Of a stretch of 33,471 nucleotides of DNA, positions 6,416-13,742 are shown piece after piece. Every line of letters starts with the position of its first letter. The first letter of the stretch is position 1. Made by a program: the position numbers and the translations under genes. The notes under the pieces are model-generated. The model was not told where the DNA came from, ran no database searches, and saw only the letters and a program-made list of their open reading frames with translations. Source of the stretch: Candidatus Tanganyikabacteria bacterium (GTDB lineage: Bacteria > Cyanobacteriota > Sericytochromatia > S15B-MN24 > VGJW01); assembly GCA_016867235.1 (NCBI GenBank), contig VGJY01000031.1, positions 1-33,471 of the forward strand. Reading direction: 5' to 3'.

Positions 6416-7744
6416 CTACCAGCCGCCGGCCGGCTGGAGGCGAATCTGCCAGTAGGGGCGGTCGTCCGGCGCCGCCAGTGCGTCCCGGGCGACCAGAAAG
6501 CCGGCGATGGACCAGCTCTGCCGCAAGCGCGTGCCGTTCCCGGGAACGCCGCGCCTGTCGTAGTACTCGGCCCAGTGCGGCGGGAGACCGGCGGCGGCAA
6601 GATCCAGCGCTTCGCGCGCCAGCGCCGCGTCGCCCGCCCCGAGCGCTGCCGCCGTCAGGATCCACAGGATGTTCGGCCAGTGCGCGCCGTTGTGGAAGTG
6701 GCCGGGGCGGCCGCGCGGATCGGAGTTCATCACGATCTCGTACTCGACGCCGTCCAGGTGGGGCCAGCACACCGCCAGCGGCATGCGCCCGAGCAGCTGG
6801 TGGCGGTTGGCCCGCACGGTCTTCACGACGGCGGCCGCTCGCGCCTCTGGCAAGATTCCGGACGCGGCCGCGAGGCAGTTGGCGAAGGACCAGAACCGCC
6901 CGTCGATGTGGCCTGCCCGCAAGGTGCCCGCCAGGTATCCCGTCTCGCGGAGGACCGCCGTCTGGCCCCCCAGCCGCGCGTAGTCGAGATTGAACGGGTT
7001 CGGGTTCCCCGGGCCATGGCTCTCGGTACCCAGCGCCAGCCGCTCGGCCAGGGTGGCGCGATCGAGCCAGTACCACCGGTTCACCCAGGAGCCGATAGCC
7101 TCGGCCTCGGCCCGGCAGAACTGCGCCTCCTCGGCGCGCCTCCCCAGCCTGCCCAGCAGCCTGGCTCCCCAGCGCAGGGCGAGGGCCGCCAGCACCTGCA
7201 GTTGCAGCGGGTAGCCATGCAGGCCGCTCGGGCGGTCGATCTCCGTGGTGGATTCCGGGGCCGCGACGAGCGGCAAGGGATCGAACCTCGGCGCCAGCAC
7301 GAGATCCAGGGCCGCCTTGAACCCCGCCCGGTGCTGCCGAAGCCAGGCCACGTCCCCGGTCGTCTCGACGTACAGGCCGAGCAGGACGAGGAACCACAAC
7401 GTCGAGTCGACGGAGTGGATGGCGCCGATGGCCTCCTCGCCCCCGTAATCGATGCGCTCGGACCGCGGCGCGAAACCGATGGGAATGAGGCCGGCCGTCC
7501 GGCGCGACTGGGACTGGCGCCGCAACAGGGCCTCGAGGAAGCGCGCCACCTTCGGCGGGTCGTGTCGCAGGAAGTGCAGCATCGGCGCCACGTTGTCGCG
7601 GGTCCACACGTTGCCGTAGTGGCTCGCCGTGTCGGCCGCCGAGGCCACCACCCCGCACGGCTCGCCGCGCTCGTCGAAGACGAGGGCCTCGGTGAGCAGG
7701 CGGACCGCGACGGACCGCAGTTCTTCGTGGTAGCGCGCGCTCAC
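6416..7744 (-). CDS. GH100 alkaline/neutral invertase (sucrose hydrolase)
   Basis: The 442-residue protein matches GH100 motif by motif: HYGNVWTRDNVAPMLHF near residue 40, AIGAIHSVDSTLWFLVLL near 106 (carrying a catalytic-region Asp), YPLQLQVLAALALR near 180, FWSFANCLAA near 290, MPLAVCWPHLDGVEYEIV then HFHNGAHWPNILWILTAA near 345-375, and QSWSIAGFLVARDAL near the end. GH100 enzymes hydrolyse sucrose to glucose and fructose in the cytoplasm; no signal peptide is present here. The GTG start at 7744 overlaps the antiporter stop (GTGA), implying translational coupling. With the SPP and SPS-like genes just upstream this completes a sucrose make-and-break set. GH63-like or debranching enzymes share the barrel but lack these motifs. 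Confidence 0.88.
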   Translation of the reverse strand: MSARYHEELRSVAVRLLTEALVFDERGEPCGVVASAADTASHYGNVWTRDNVAPMLHFLRHDPPKVARFLEALLRRQSQSRRTAGLIPIGFAPRSERIDYGGEEAIGAIHSVDSTLWFLVLLGLYVETTGDVAWLRQHRAGFKAALDLVLAPRFDPLPLVAAPESTTEIDRPSGLHGYPLQLQVLAALALRWGARLLGRLGRRAEEAQFCRAEAEAIGSWVNRWYWLDRATLAERLALGTESHGPGNPNPFNLDYARLGGQTAVLRETGYLAGTLRAGHIDGRFWSFANCLAAASGILPEARAAAVVKTVRANRHQLLGRMPLAVCWPHLDGVEYEIVMNSDPRGRPGHFHNGAHWPNILWILTAAALGAGDAALAREALDLAAAGLPPHWAEYYDRRGVPGNGTRLRQSWSIAGFLVARDALAAPDDRPYWQIRLQPAGGW

Positions 7745-9636
7745 GGAAGGGACGCCGCCGGCTCGCCTTCCAGACGCCGTCGCGCCTCCGCCAGGTCGGC
7801 CGCCTTGCCCACGAGGGTTACCAGCTCGCCCGGCTGCAGCACCGTTCCGCCATTGGGCACCAGCAGTGCCCCGTCCCGCTTGACCAGCACCACGAGGCAG
7901 TTGGGCGGCAGCCCGCTCTCGGCCAGGCTCAGAGGCCGGGCGGTGCCGGCGAGGCGGACCTCGGCGACGGCCTCGGCCTGCAAGGGCGACGAGAGCAACT
8001 CGAGGACCGTCGAGCGCGTGACCTTGTGGGCGAGCGCCAGACCCGCGCCCTCCGGCTCGCAGAGCACCTCGATGTCGAGCGCGCGGAATGCGTCGCTCAG
8101 CCGACCGTCCGCCAGGCGTGCGACCAGGCGAATCCGGGCGTCCTTGGCCCGCACTTGCTGGCAGATCAGCAGGTTGGCCTTGTCGCTGGCCGTGGCCGCC
8201 ACCATGCAGGTCGGGTCGCTGCCCAGCACCCGCGCGAGGTCCCGCGGAGCCGCCAGATCCCCGACCCAGACTTCGAAGGGCTCGCCTTCCAGGTCCTCGA
8301 GGAGAGTCGGGTCGCGATCCACCAGGATCACGGCCTCGCCCTGGCGGTGCAGGTGTCGGGCGAGCCAGCGGGCGGTCTCGTCGCCGCCCACGACCACGAC
8401 GGGCTTCGGAATCACTCCCAACCTCCTTGCGACCTGACCGGCCAAACCGCCCTGCACCACGACGGTCACCAAGACGGTGAGGAAGACCAGACTGCCCAGC
8501 GCCTCACCGCCGGCCATTCCCCAGGCCTTGAGTTCCACGGCCATCAGCGAGGCCAGGGACGCCGCCACGATGCCGCGCGGCCCCATCCACGCGATGAAGG
8601 CGCGCTCGCGCCATGATAAGGCGGACGGCGCCGTGGCGAGGAACGTCGAGATGGGGCGCACCAGGAACATCAGCGCGACGATGGTCCCGAGACCGCCCCA
8701 GCCCAGTTCGGTCAGGGACCCGACATTCTGGCCGGCGGCCAGCAACAGGAAGACCATGACGAGCGCCAGGAGGGTGAGGCTCTCCTTGAAGTTGCGAGCC
8801 GACCGGGCACCCGGGAACTCGCGGCTGCCGATCACCAGACCCGCGACCGCCACGGCCGCGATACCCGCCTCGTGCGCCGCGACTTCCGCGGCGGAATAGG
8901 CGATCAGGGCCGTGGCCAGGACCCACACATGGACGGCGGCGCCGGACATGCTCCGCAGACGGCGCAAGCCCGCCACCGAGGCGATGGCGGCGGCCAGGCC
9001 GATGCCGCCGCCGATGGCCAGGTGACCCACGAGTCGGAGGCCGCCGCCGGCAAGCGTCTGATCCGCGGCCGTGATGAAGGTGAAGACCGCCGCCGTCAGG
9101 AGGACGCCCACGGCGTCGACGAGGACGCTCTCGGCCTCCAGGATTGCCCGCAGCCTGGGCCCGACCCGGATGCGCCGCAGAATCGGGTTGATGACGGTCG
9201 GCCCCGTGACCGACACGATAGCCCCGAAGACGGCCGCGGTGCGCCACCCCAGGCCCCCGATCCAGTGGGCGGCGCACGCGGCGCCGGTGGCGGTCAGGAG
9301 GGGCGCCACGGTTACCAGGCCGACGACCGCGGCCGGCGTCCGCCGCATCTGCCGCAGGTCGATTTTCATCGCTCCCTCGAAGACGACGATGGCCACGCAG
9401 ATCGAGACGATGGCGCGCAAGCCTACGTCCCCGAAACGCTCCGGAACGACCAGGCCGAGGAAATCCGGGCCGAGCAGCACGCCGAAGGCGAGGAAGAACA
9501 GGATCGCCGGGATGCCCGTCCGCCGCGCCACGAGGATGCCCAGCAAGCCGGCCCACAGGACCAGGGCGACCGTGCTGACGATCCCCAGGGACGGGTAGTG
9601 GGAGAAAGCGGGCATCTGGCGGGAACATTCTAGCAC
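7741..9636 (-). CDS. Na+/H+ antiporter, CPA family, with RCK (TrkA-N/TrkA-C) domains
   Basis: Residues 1-400 form about 12 membrane helices of a CPA-type exchanger, including FGAIVSVTGPTVINPILRRI, ESVLVDAVGVLLTAAVF (the transport-site Asp region) and WMGPRGIVAASLASL. Residues about 405-530 are a Rossmann TrkA-N domain (PVVVVGGDETARWLARHL, LVDRDPTLLEDL), and about 545-630 a TrkA-C domain. The RCK parts suggest gating by nucleotide or ions. Substrate is likely Na+ or K+ exchanged for H+, by family. The open frame starts at GTG 9636; ATG 9615 (MPAFSHYP) is an alternative, neither with a clear ribosome site. It is coupled to the invertase gene and divergent from the SPP gene, which suggests a shared salt-stress role. 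Confidence 0.88.
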   Translation of the reverse strand: MLECSRQMPAFSHYPSLGIVSTVALVLWAGLLGILVARRTGIPAILFFLAFGVLLGPDFLGLVVPERFGDVGLRAIVSICVAIVVFEGAMKIDLRQMRRTPAAVVGLVTVAPLLTATGAACAAHWIGGLGWRTAAVFGAIVSVTGPTVINPILRRIRVGPRLRAILEAESVLVDAVGVLLTAAVFTFITAADQTLAGGGLRLVGHLAIGGGIGLAAAIASVAGLRRLRSMSGAAVHVWVLATALIAYSAAEVAAHEAGIAAVAVAGLVIGSREFPGARSARNFKESLTLLALVMVFLLLAAGQNVGSLTELGWGGLGTIVALMFLVRPISTFLATAPSALSWRERAFIAWMGPRGIVAASLASLMAVELKAWGMAGGEALGSLVFLTVLVTVVVQGGLAGQVARRLGVIPKPVVVVGGDETARWLARHLHRQGEAVILVDRDPTLLEDLEGEPFEVWVGDLAAPRDLARVLGSDPTCMVAATASDKANLLICQQVRAKDARIRLVARLADGRLSDAFRALDIEVLCEPEGAGLALAHKVTRSTVLELLSSPLQAEAVAEVRLAGTARPLSLAESGLPPNCLVVLVKRDGALLVPNGGTVLQPGELVTLVGKAADLAEARRRLEGEPAASLP

Positions 9637-9685
9637 GGGAGATGTCTAGTACTTATCCCGCATGGGAATTAAATTACTATCGCTT

Positions 9686-10408
9686 ATGGTCCCATCTCGC
9701 CTCCTCGTCACCGATCTCGACGGAACCCTCGTCGGGGACGGGGAAGCCCTGCGGGCGTTCCTGGCGTGGTGGCGCAAGGCGCGGAGCGACGTCCGCCTGG
9801 TGTACAACACCGCGCGCACGTGGCCCTCCGCCCAGGGCCTTCTCAGGTCGCACGGGCTGCCCTGGCCTGACGCGGTGGTGACTGGCCTGGGGACGGAGAT
9901 CCGCTTCCGGCGCGGTGGACCGCCGGACCCGGCCTGGGCCGGGCGCATGGCGGCTCGCTGGGACAGGCGGGCCGTCATGGCGATCGCCGCCTCCCTAGGC
10001 TCCCGCCTGGTCCCGCAGCCCTCGATTGCCCAGGGTCCGCACAAGGCGAGCTTCGAGGTCGCCGATCCGGCTGACGCCCTGCGCTTCCTCGACCGCTTGC
10101 TGGGCGCCCGCCTCTGGGTCCACGCCGGCCTGACGCAGGAGCGGTTCGTGGACGTGATTCCCTTCCTTGCCGGAAAGGGCGCCGCCACCGCCCATCTCAG
10201 GCTGCGGTTCGGCATCTCCGCCGGCCGGACGATGACCATCGGCGACAGCGAGAACGACCTCGGCATGCTTTCGCGGCCGGGACCCGCCATCGCCGTCGGC
10301 AACGCCTCGCCCGGCCTCCTGGGTATGCTCGGCTCTCACGTCTACCGGGCGCCCTCCGCCGCGGCCGCCGGCATCCTCGAGGGTTTGCGGCACTTCGGCT
10401 GGCGCTAA
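9686..10408 (+). CDS. Sucrose-phosphate phosphatase (S6PP-type HAD hydrolase)
   Basis: This HAD-superfamily phosphatase has motif I LLVTDLDGTLVGDG (nucleophile D10, general acid D12), the S6PP-type segment RLVYNTARTWPSAQGLL, PDAVVTGLGTEIRF, and motif IV GDSENDLGMLS. It removes phosphate from sucrose-6-phosphate, the last step of sucrose synthesis. The start is ATG 9686 because family members begin a few residues before motif I; ATG 9662 would add eight residues and lies in an AT-rich promoter-like stretch. Neither has a Shine-Dalgarno, so the mRNA may be leaderless. The SPS-like glycosyltransferase follows after 102 bp, and the antiporter and invertase lie divergent. A generic mannosyl- or glucosylglycerate phosphatase is the closest alternative. 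Confidence 0.78.
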   Translation: MVPSRLLVTDLDGTLVGDGEALRAFLAWWRKARSDVRLVYNTARTWPSAQGLLRSHGLPWPDAVVTGLGTEIRFRRGGPPDPAWAGRMAARWDRRAVMAIAASLGSRLVPQPSIAQGPHKASFEVADPADALRFLDRLLGARLWVHAGLTQERFVDVIPFLAGKGAATAHLRLRFGISAGRTMTIGDSENDLGMLSRPGPAIAVGNASPGLLGMLGSHVYRAPSAAAAGILEGLRHFGWR

Positions 10409-10459
10409 GGAAACCCTCAGTTCCCTTCTCCGGTCATCGGGGCATGTGAATAATGGCTA

Positions 10460-10486
10460 CTTATGAATTACTCGATATTTCATAAG
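10460..10486. promoter_or_regulatory. Inverted repeat before the SPS-like gene
   Basis: CTTATGAA (10460-10467) and TTCATAAG (10479-10486) are exact inverted arms with an 11-bp spacer, in an AT-rich patch 24 bp before the start codon. The 10-mer CATAAGCGAT at 10481-10490 recurs in inverse orientation (ATCGCTTATG) at the SPP start region, 9678-9687. It is a good candidate operator for a shared regulator. Confidence 0.5.
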
Positions 10487-10510
10487 CGATGATTATTGGA
10501 GGTTCCCGCG

Positions 10511-11737
10511 ATGACTCGAATCGCTCTCATATCCGTTCACGGCGACCCGTCCGCCGACATCGGCGCCGAAGGCGCCGGCGGGCAGAACGTCTACGTGCGC
10601 GAAGTGGCGCGCAATCTGGCCCGGCGGGGCCTGGAGATAGACGTATTCACCCGTTCGCAAGCCGGCGAATTGGTCCGGGAGCGGGCACTCTTCCCCGGCG
10701 TTCGCCTCGTCTCGGTGCCATGCGGGCCGGAAGGCTACGTGCCACGGGACGCCCTGTTCGCCGAGTTGCCCGAGTTCGTACGCCATGCGGCCGACTGGGT
10801 GAAGCGGCACGGAGTCCGGTACCGGGCGCTGCACAGCAACTACTGGCTCTCGGGGTGGGTCGGCATGCGGCTCGCCGGCTTGTGGAAGACTCCCCAGACG
10901 CACACCTTCCACTCGCTTGGCAGGGTCAAGTACGCCGCTCTGGGCGCCGCCATCCCGCACCGCGGCAGGATCCGCCTGGGAGTCGAGGAGGCGATCGCCA
11001 GCACCGCGACGGCCCTGGTGGCCACCACCCAGGACGAAGCCGAGAAGTTACGCCACTCGTACCAGGCCTCGGCTCCCATCGCGCTGATTCCTTGCGGCTT
11101 CGACGCGGAGCGGTTCCGGCCGCTGGATCGGGCGCAGTGCCGGCAGGACCTCGGCTTGCCGGCCGACGCGCCGATCCTGCTGTACGTGGGTCGCTTCGTG
11201 AAGGAGAAGGGCGTCGAGACGCTGATCCGCGCCGCGGCGGTGCTGCGCCTCGAGCATCCGGTTCACCTCGTCTTGGTGGGCGGGTACCAGGAGGGCGGGG
11301 CCGACGAGGCCGAGTACCGGCGCGTACGCGACCTGATCTCCGCGCTGGGCCTCGGCCCGGCCACGACTTTCGCCGGCGCGGTCGATCACGGCGGCCTGGC
11401 CGCCTACTACGCCGCGGCCGATGTCACGGTCGTGCCCAGCCACTACGAGGCGTTCGGCATGGTCGCGATCGAGGCGATGGCTTGCGGGTGCCCGGTCGTG
11501 GCCAGCGCCGCGGGCGGCCTGGCGGCCAACATCCTCGACGGCAGGACCGGGTTGCTGGCCACTCCGCGGGATGTCCCGGCGTTCACGCATGCCATCGCGC
11601 GCGTGCTCGCCGTGCCGGGCCTGGCTCGAAAGCTGGCCCGCTCCGCGCTGGTGCGAGCCCATCGCGAGTTCGACTGGGCGCGGGTTGCCCTGTGTCTCGA
11701 TCGCCACTACGCCTCCCTCCAGCCGGCCGGTGTATGA
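10511..11737 (+). CDS. Sucrose-phosphate-synthase-like GT4 glycosyltransferase
   Basis: The 408-residue GT4 protein starts with MTRIALISVHGDP and GGQNVYVREVARNLARRG, the donor/acceptor-site pattern typical of sucrose-phosphate synthases and related retaining enzymes. Later motifs are THTFHSLGRVK, IPCGFDAERFRP, ILLYVGRFVKEKGVETLIRA and HYEAFGMVAIEAMACG (the E-x7-E motif of GT4). GGAGG lies 8 nt before ATG 10511, fixing the start against the longer frame from 10496. In context with SPP and invertase the likely reaction is UDP-glucose plus fructose-6-phosphate to sucrose-6-phosphate. MshA or trehalose/mannosyl GT4 relatives cannot be excluded by sequence alone. Confidence 0.78.
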   Translation: MTRIALISVHGDPSADIGAEGAGGQNVYVREVARNLARRGLEIDVFTRSQAGELVRERALFPGVRLVSVPCGPEGYVPRDALFAELPEFVRHAADWVKRHGVRYRALHSNYWLSGWVGMRLAGLWKTPQTHTFHSLGRVKYAALGAAIPHRGRIRLGVEEAIASTATALVATTQDEAEKLRHSYQASAPIALIPCGFDAERFRPLDRAQCRQDLGLPADAPILLYVGRFVKEKGVETLIRAAAVLRLEHPVHLVLVGGYQEGGADEAEYRRVRDLISALGLGPATTFAGAVDHGGLAAYYAAADVTVVPSHYEAFGMVAIEAMACGCPVVASAAGGLAANILDGRTGLLATPRDVPAFTHAIARVLAVPGLARKLARSALVRAHREFDWARVALCLDRHYASLQPAGV

Positions 11738-11842
11738 GTCCGCGCAACCGGGAGACAAGCTGCCGGGCGCCGCGGATGCCCTGTGGGGCGCGATCGGCTC
11801 GCGGGCCGGATCGTCCCGCCGGAGACGGGCAATCAAGCCTGG

Positions 11843-13522
11843 TCAGTACCGCAGCGCCGGTCGGAAGCCGATCTTCTGATCGATCCGCGTCCGCTCGAAT
11901 TCGAAACTGATGGCCCAGATGCCGCCGTTCGTCGCGTTGAACCAGTGCGCGCCTCGAACCGCCTTCGTATCCTTGGCCGTGTCGATCCACATGTAGTCCG
12001 AACTGAAGGGAACCGTCACGTTCCCGAGGGTAGCCCCCGGCACGGCCAGTCTCCGCAGCCGGACATCCGTCGACAAGGCGGAGACCATGCTCGCGGAGGG
12101 GGCCGCGATCGCGAGGGTCACGCCCTGCAGTACGTAGTTGCCGGAGCCTTGAGCGGCGCCAAGGGACTCCTGCCACTCCCATACATTGCCGACCAGGTCG
12201 AACACGCCCGCCGTGGTGCCGGTGTGGGCCGTGAGATTGGTGGCTCCCGACCAGGAGGCTTGCTGCCCGGTGCCCGTCAGCGCCCGGTCGTCAGCCGTGC
12301 CGAACGTCGGGTCGTCCTGGAAGGTCGTATTCGAGTCTTCCGCATCCAGCCGATTTTGCGTGTTGCCACCGATTCTCAGGCCGTTGATCGTGGCCCAGAT
12401 GGCAAGTGCGGCGAACTCCTCATCGCGCACCAGGTGGCAGTGCGAGTCGTACGCCATGCAGGCCAGGGCCGCGCCGTCCCAGTCGATACCGGCCCACGGC
12501 ACGCAGTATCGCGCCACCTTGAGCGTGCCGCCGCTTCCCGCGGTGGCGTCCGCGTAGCCGGCGCCAGTCGTCCCCGGGGCGGCGTCCGACCGGGAAGCCT
12601 CGTACTTACCGGCATAGAACCCGCCGAACTGCTCCCGTGCCCAGTCATTATCCTGGGTGCCGGCGCTCGGCTGGCTGGCGACCCAGTAGCCGACGGGCTT
12701 GGCAGCGTTCTCCGCCCCGCAGTTGGACGGCACGATCAGCTGGTAGGCCGTGAAGACCGGTATCCAGACGAAGGTGCTCTGCACCCCGCCTTTGGTCACC
12801 AGGTAGTCGTGCGTGACGGCGGGATCGCCAAAGTCGTCGGGCGCCAGGTTGGCCTCGATTTTCTGGTAGAAGGTTCCCGAATCCGCGTTGTAGCCCAGGC
12901 TTGCCAGCGGATCCCGGTCACCGGCCAGCAGCGACACCACCAGGGCCCTGGCCTGGTTGTACTCGGCCGCCGTGGCATTGTTGACGGGCGCGAAGCCGGC
13001 GCCGCTCAGCTGGCCGATCATGTCGGTCGCGGCGATTCGCTTGTCGGCCGACAAATCAAGTTTTAGCCCGTACATGGCCGCCAGCGCCGTGCTGGCCGTG
13101 CCAACCTTGACCGTGCCGGCGGTGATCGACGCCCACGCGGTGCCGGTCCACCGCACCAGAGTCCGCAACCGGGCGGCGTTGCGGCCCACGACGTGGCCCC
13201 CCAGGCCCTTGGCGGCCTCCAGGTAGTACAGCGCTCCCGTCGCCGGGGCGAAAGTCGACTCGAAACCCGACAGCGAAAACGCGCCGGTCCCGTTCGTGAG
13301 CGCCGTCTTGATCGTGTTGCCGGTGGCCGGGTCGATCAGCGAGACCGCGGCGGCCGCAAGCACGTCGCCCAGGGATGCGCTGACCGCCCAGCCGGACGGC
13401 AGCGCCGAAAGCTCGACCTCGCCTGCCAGGTCATACGCGATGGGGCGGGCGGTCACGCCGAGGCTCCCGGGCATGCACGATGCCAGGGCGACGGCAGCCA
13501 GTGCGACAGGTATGGCCTTCAT
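11843..13522 (-). CDS. Lipoprotein with formylglycine-generating-enzyme-like (SUMF1) fold
   Basis: A lipoprotein signal ends at the lipobox LASC (Cys16). Residues about 30-110 look like a carboxypeptidase-regulatory/FN3-like beta domain (VSLIDPATGNTIKTAL). The C-terminal half shows FGE/SUMF1 hallmarks: FGGFYAGKYEASRSDA, HLVRDEEFAALAIWA, GVFDLVGNVWEWQ, and RGAHWFNATN followed by IGFRPALRY at the end. FGE-fold proteins may oxidise sulfatase cysteines, but many are C-type-lectin-like binders without catalysis. No sulfatase is nearby, so a surface-bound binding or structural role is more likely. It converges on the SPS-like gene and has ATG 13522 without a strong ribosome site. Confidence 0.78.
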   Translation of the reverse strand: MKAIPVALAAVALASCMPGSLGVTARPIAYDLAGEVELSALPSGWAVSASLGDVLAAAAVSLIDPATGNTIKTALTNGTGAFSLSGFESTFAPATGALYYLEAAKGLGGHVVGRNAARLRTLVRWTGTAWASITAGTVKVGTASTALAAMYGLKLDLSADKRIAATDMIGQLSGAGFAPVNNATAAEYNQARALVVSLLAGDRDPLASLGYNADSGTFYQKIEANLAPDDFGDPAVTHDYLVTKGGVQSTFVWIPVFTAYQLIVPSNCGAENAAKPVGYWVASQPSAGTQDNDWAREQFGGFYAGKYEASRSDAAPGTTGAGYADATAGSGGTLKVARYCVPWAGIDWDGAALACMAYDSHCHLVRDEEFAALAIWATINGLRIGGNTQNRLDAEDSNTTFQDDPTFGTADDRALTGTGQQASWSGATNLTAHTGTTAGVFDLVGNVWEWQESLGAAQGSGNYVLQGVTLAIAAPSASMVSALSTDVRLRRLAVPGATLGNVTVPFSSDYMWIDTAKDTKAVRGAHWFNATNGGIWAISFEFERTRIDQKIGFRPALRY

Positions 13523-13742
13523 GCTCGGAGGTACGTAGGGCTTAACTACTTAGCGTAACCACGTTGCCACATCAAGCTATTCAGTACCCGCCGAGGGCAC
13601 CTCCGTGCAGGCCGCCGAACTTAGCTCGCGCCAGGGAACGTGACTTAGCCTGAACTTAACCGCCTCCCCCGCACGGCCGGCCTCCCGGGAGGCGATAGCG
13701 TCAAGGGGCTGTCAATGCCACCTGGCCGCCCGCCACGAGCCG

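Noticed and set aside
6392-8437. Very long plus-strand open frame (681 codons)
   Set aside because: It is antisense to the well-supported invertase and antiporter genes, has no domain and reflects low stop frequency in GC-rich antisense frames.
11843-13522. FGE-fold protein as a diversity-generating retroelement target
   Set aside because: No reverse transcriptase or template repeat is in the window, and the C-terminal end is not adenine-biased.
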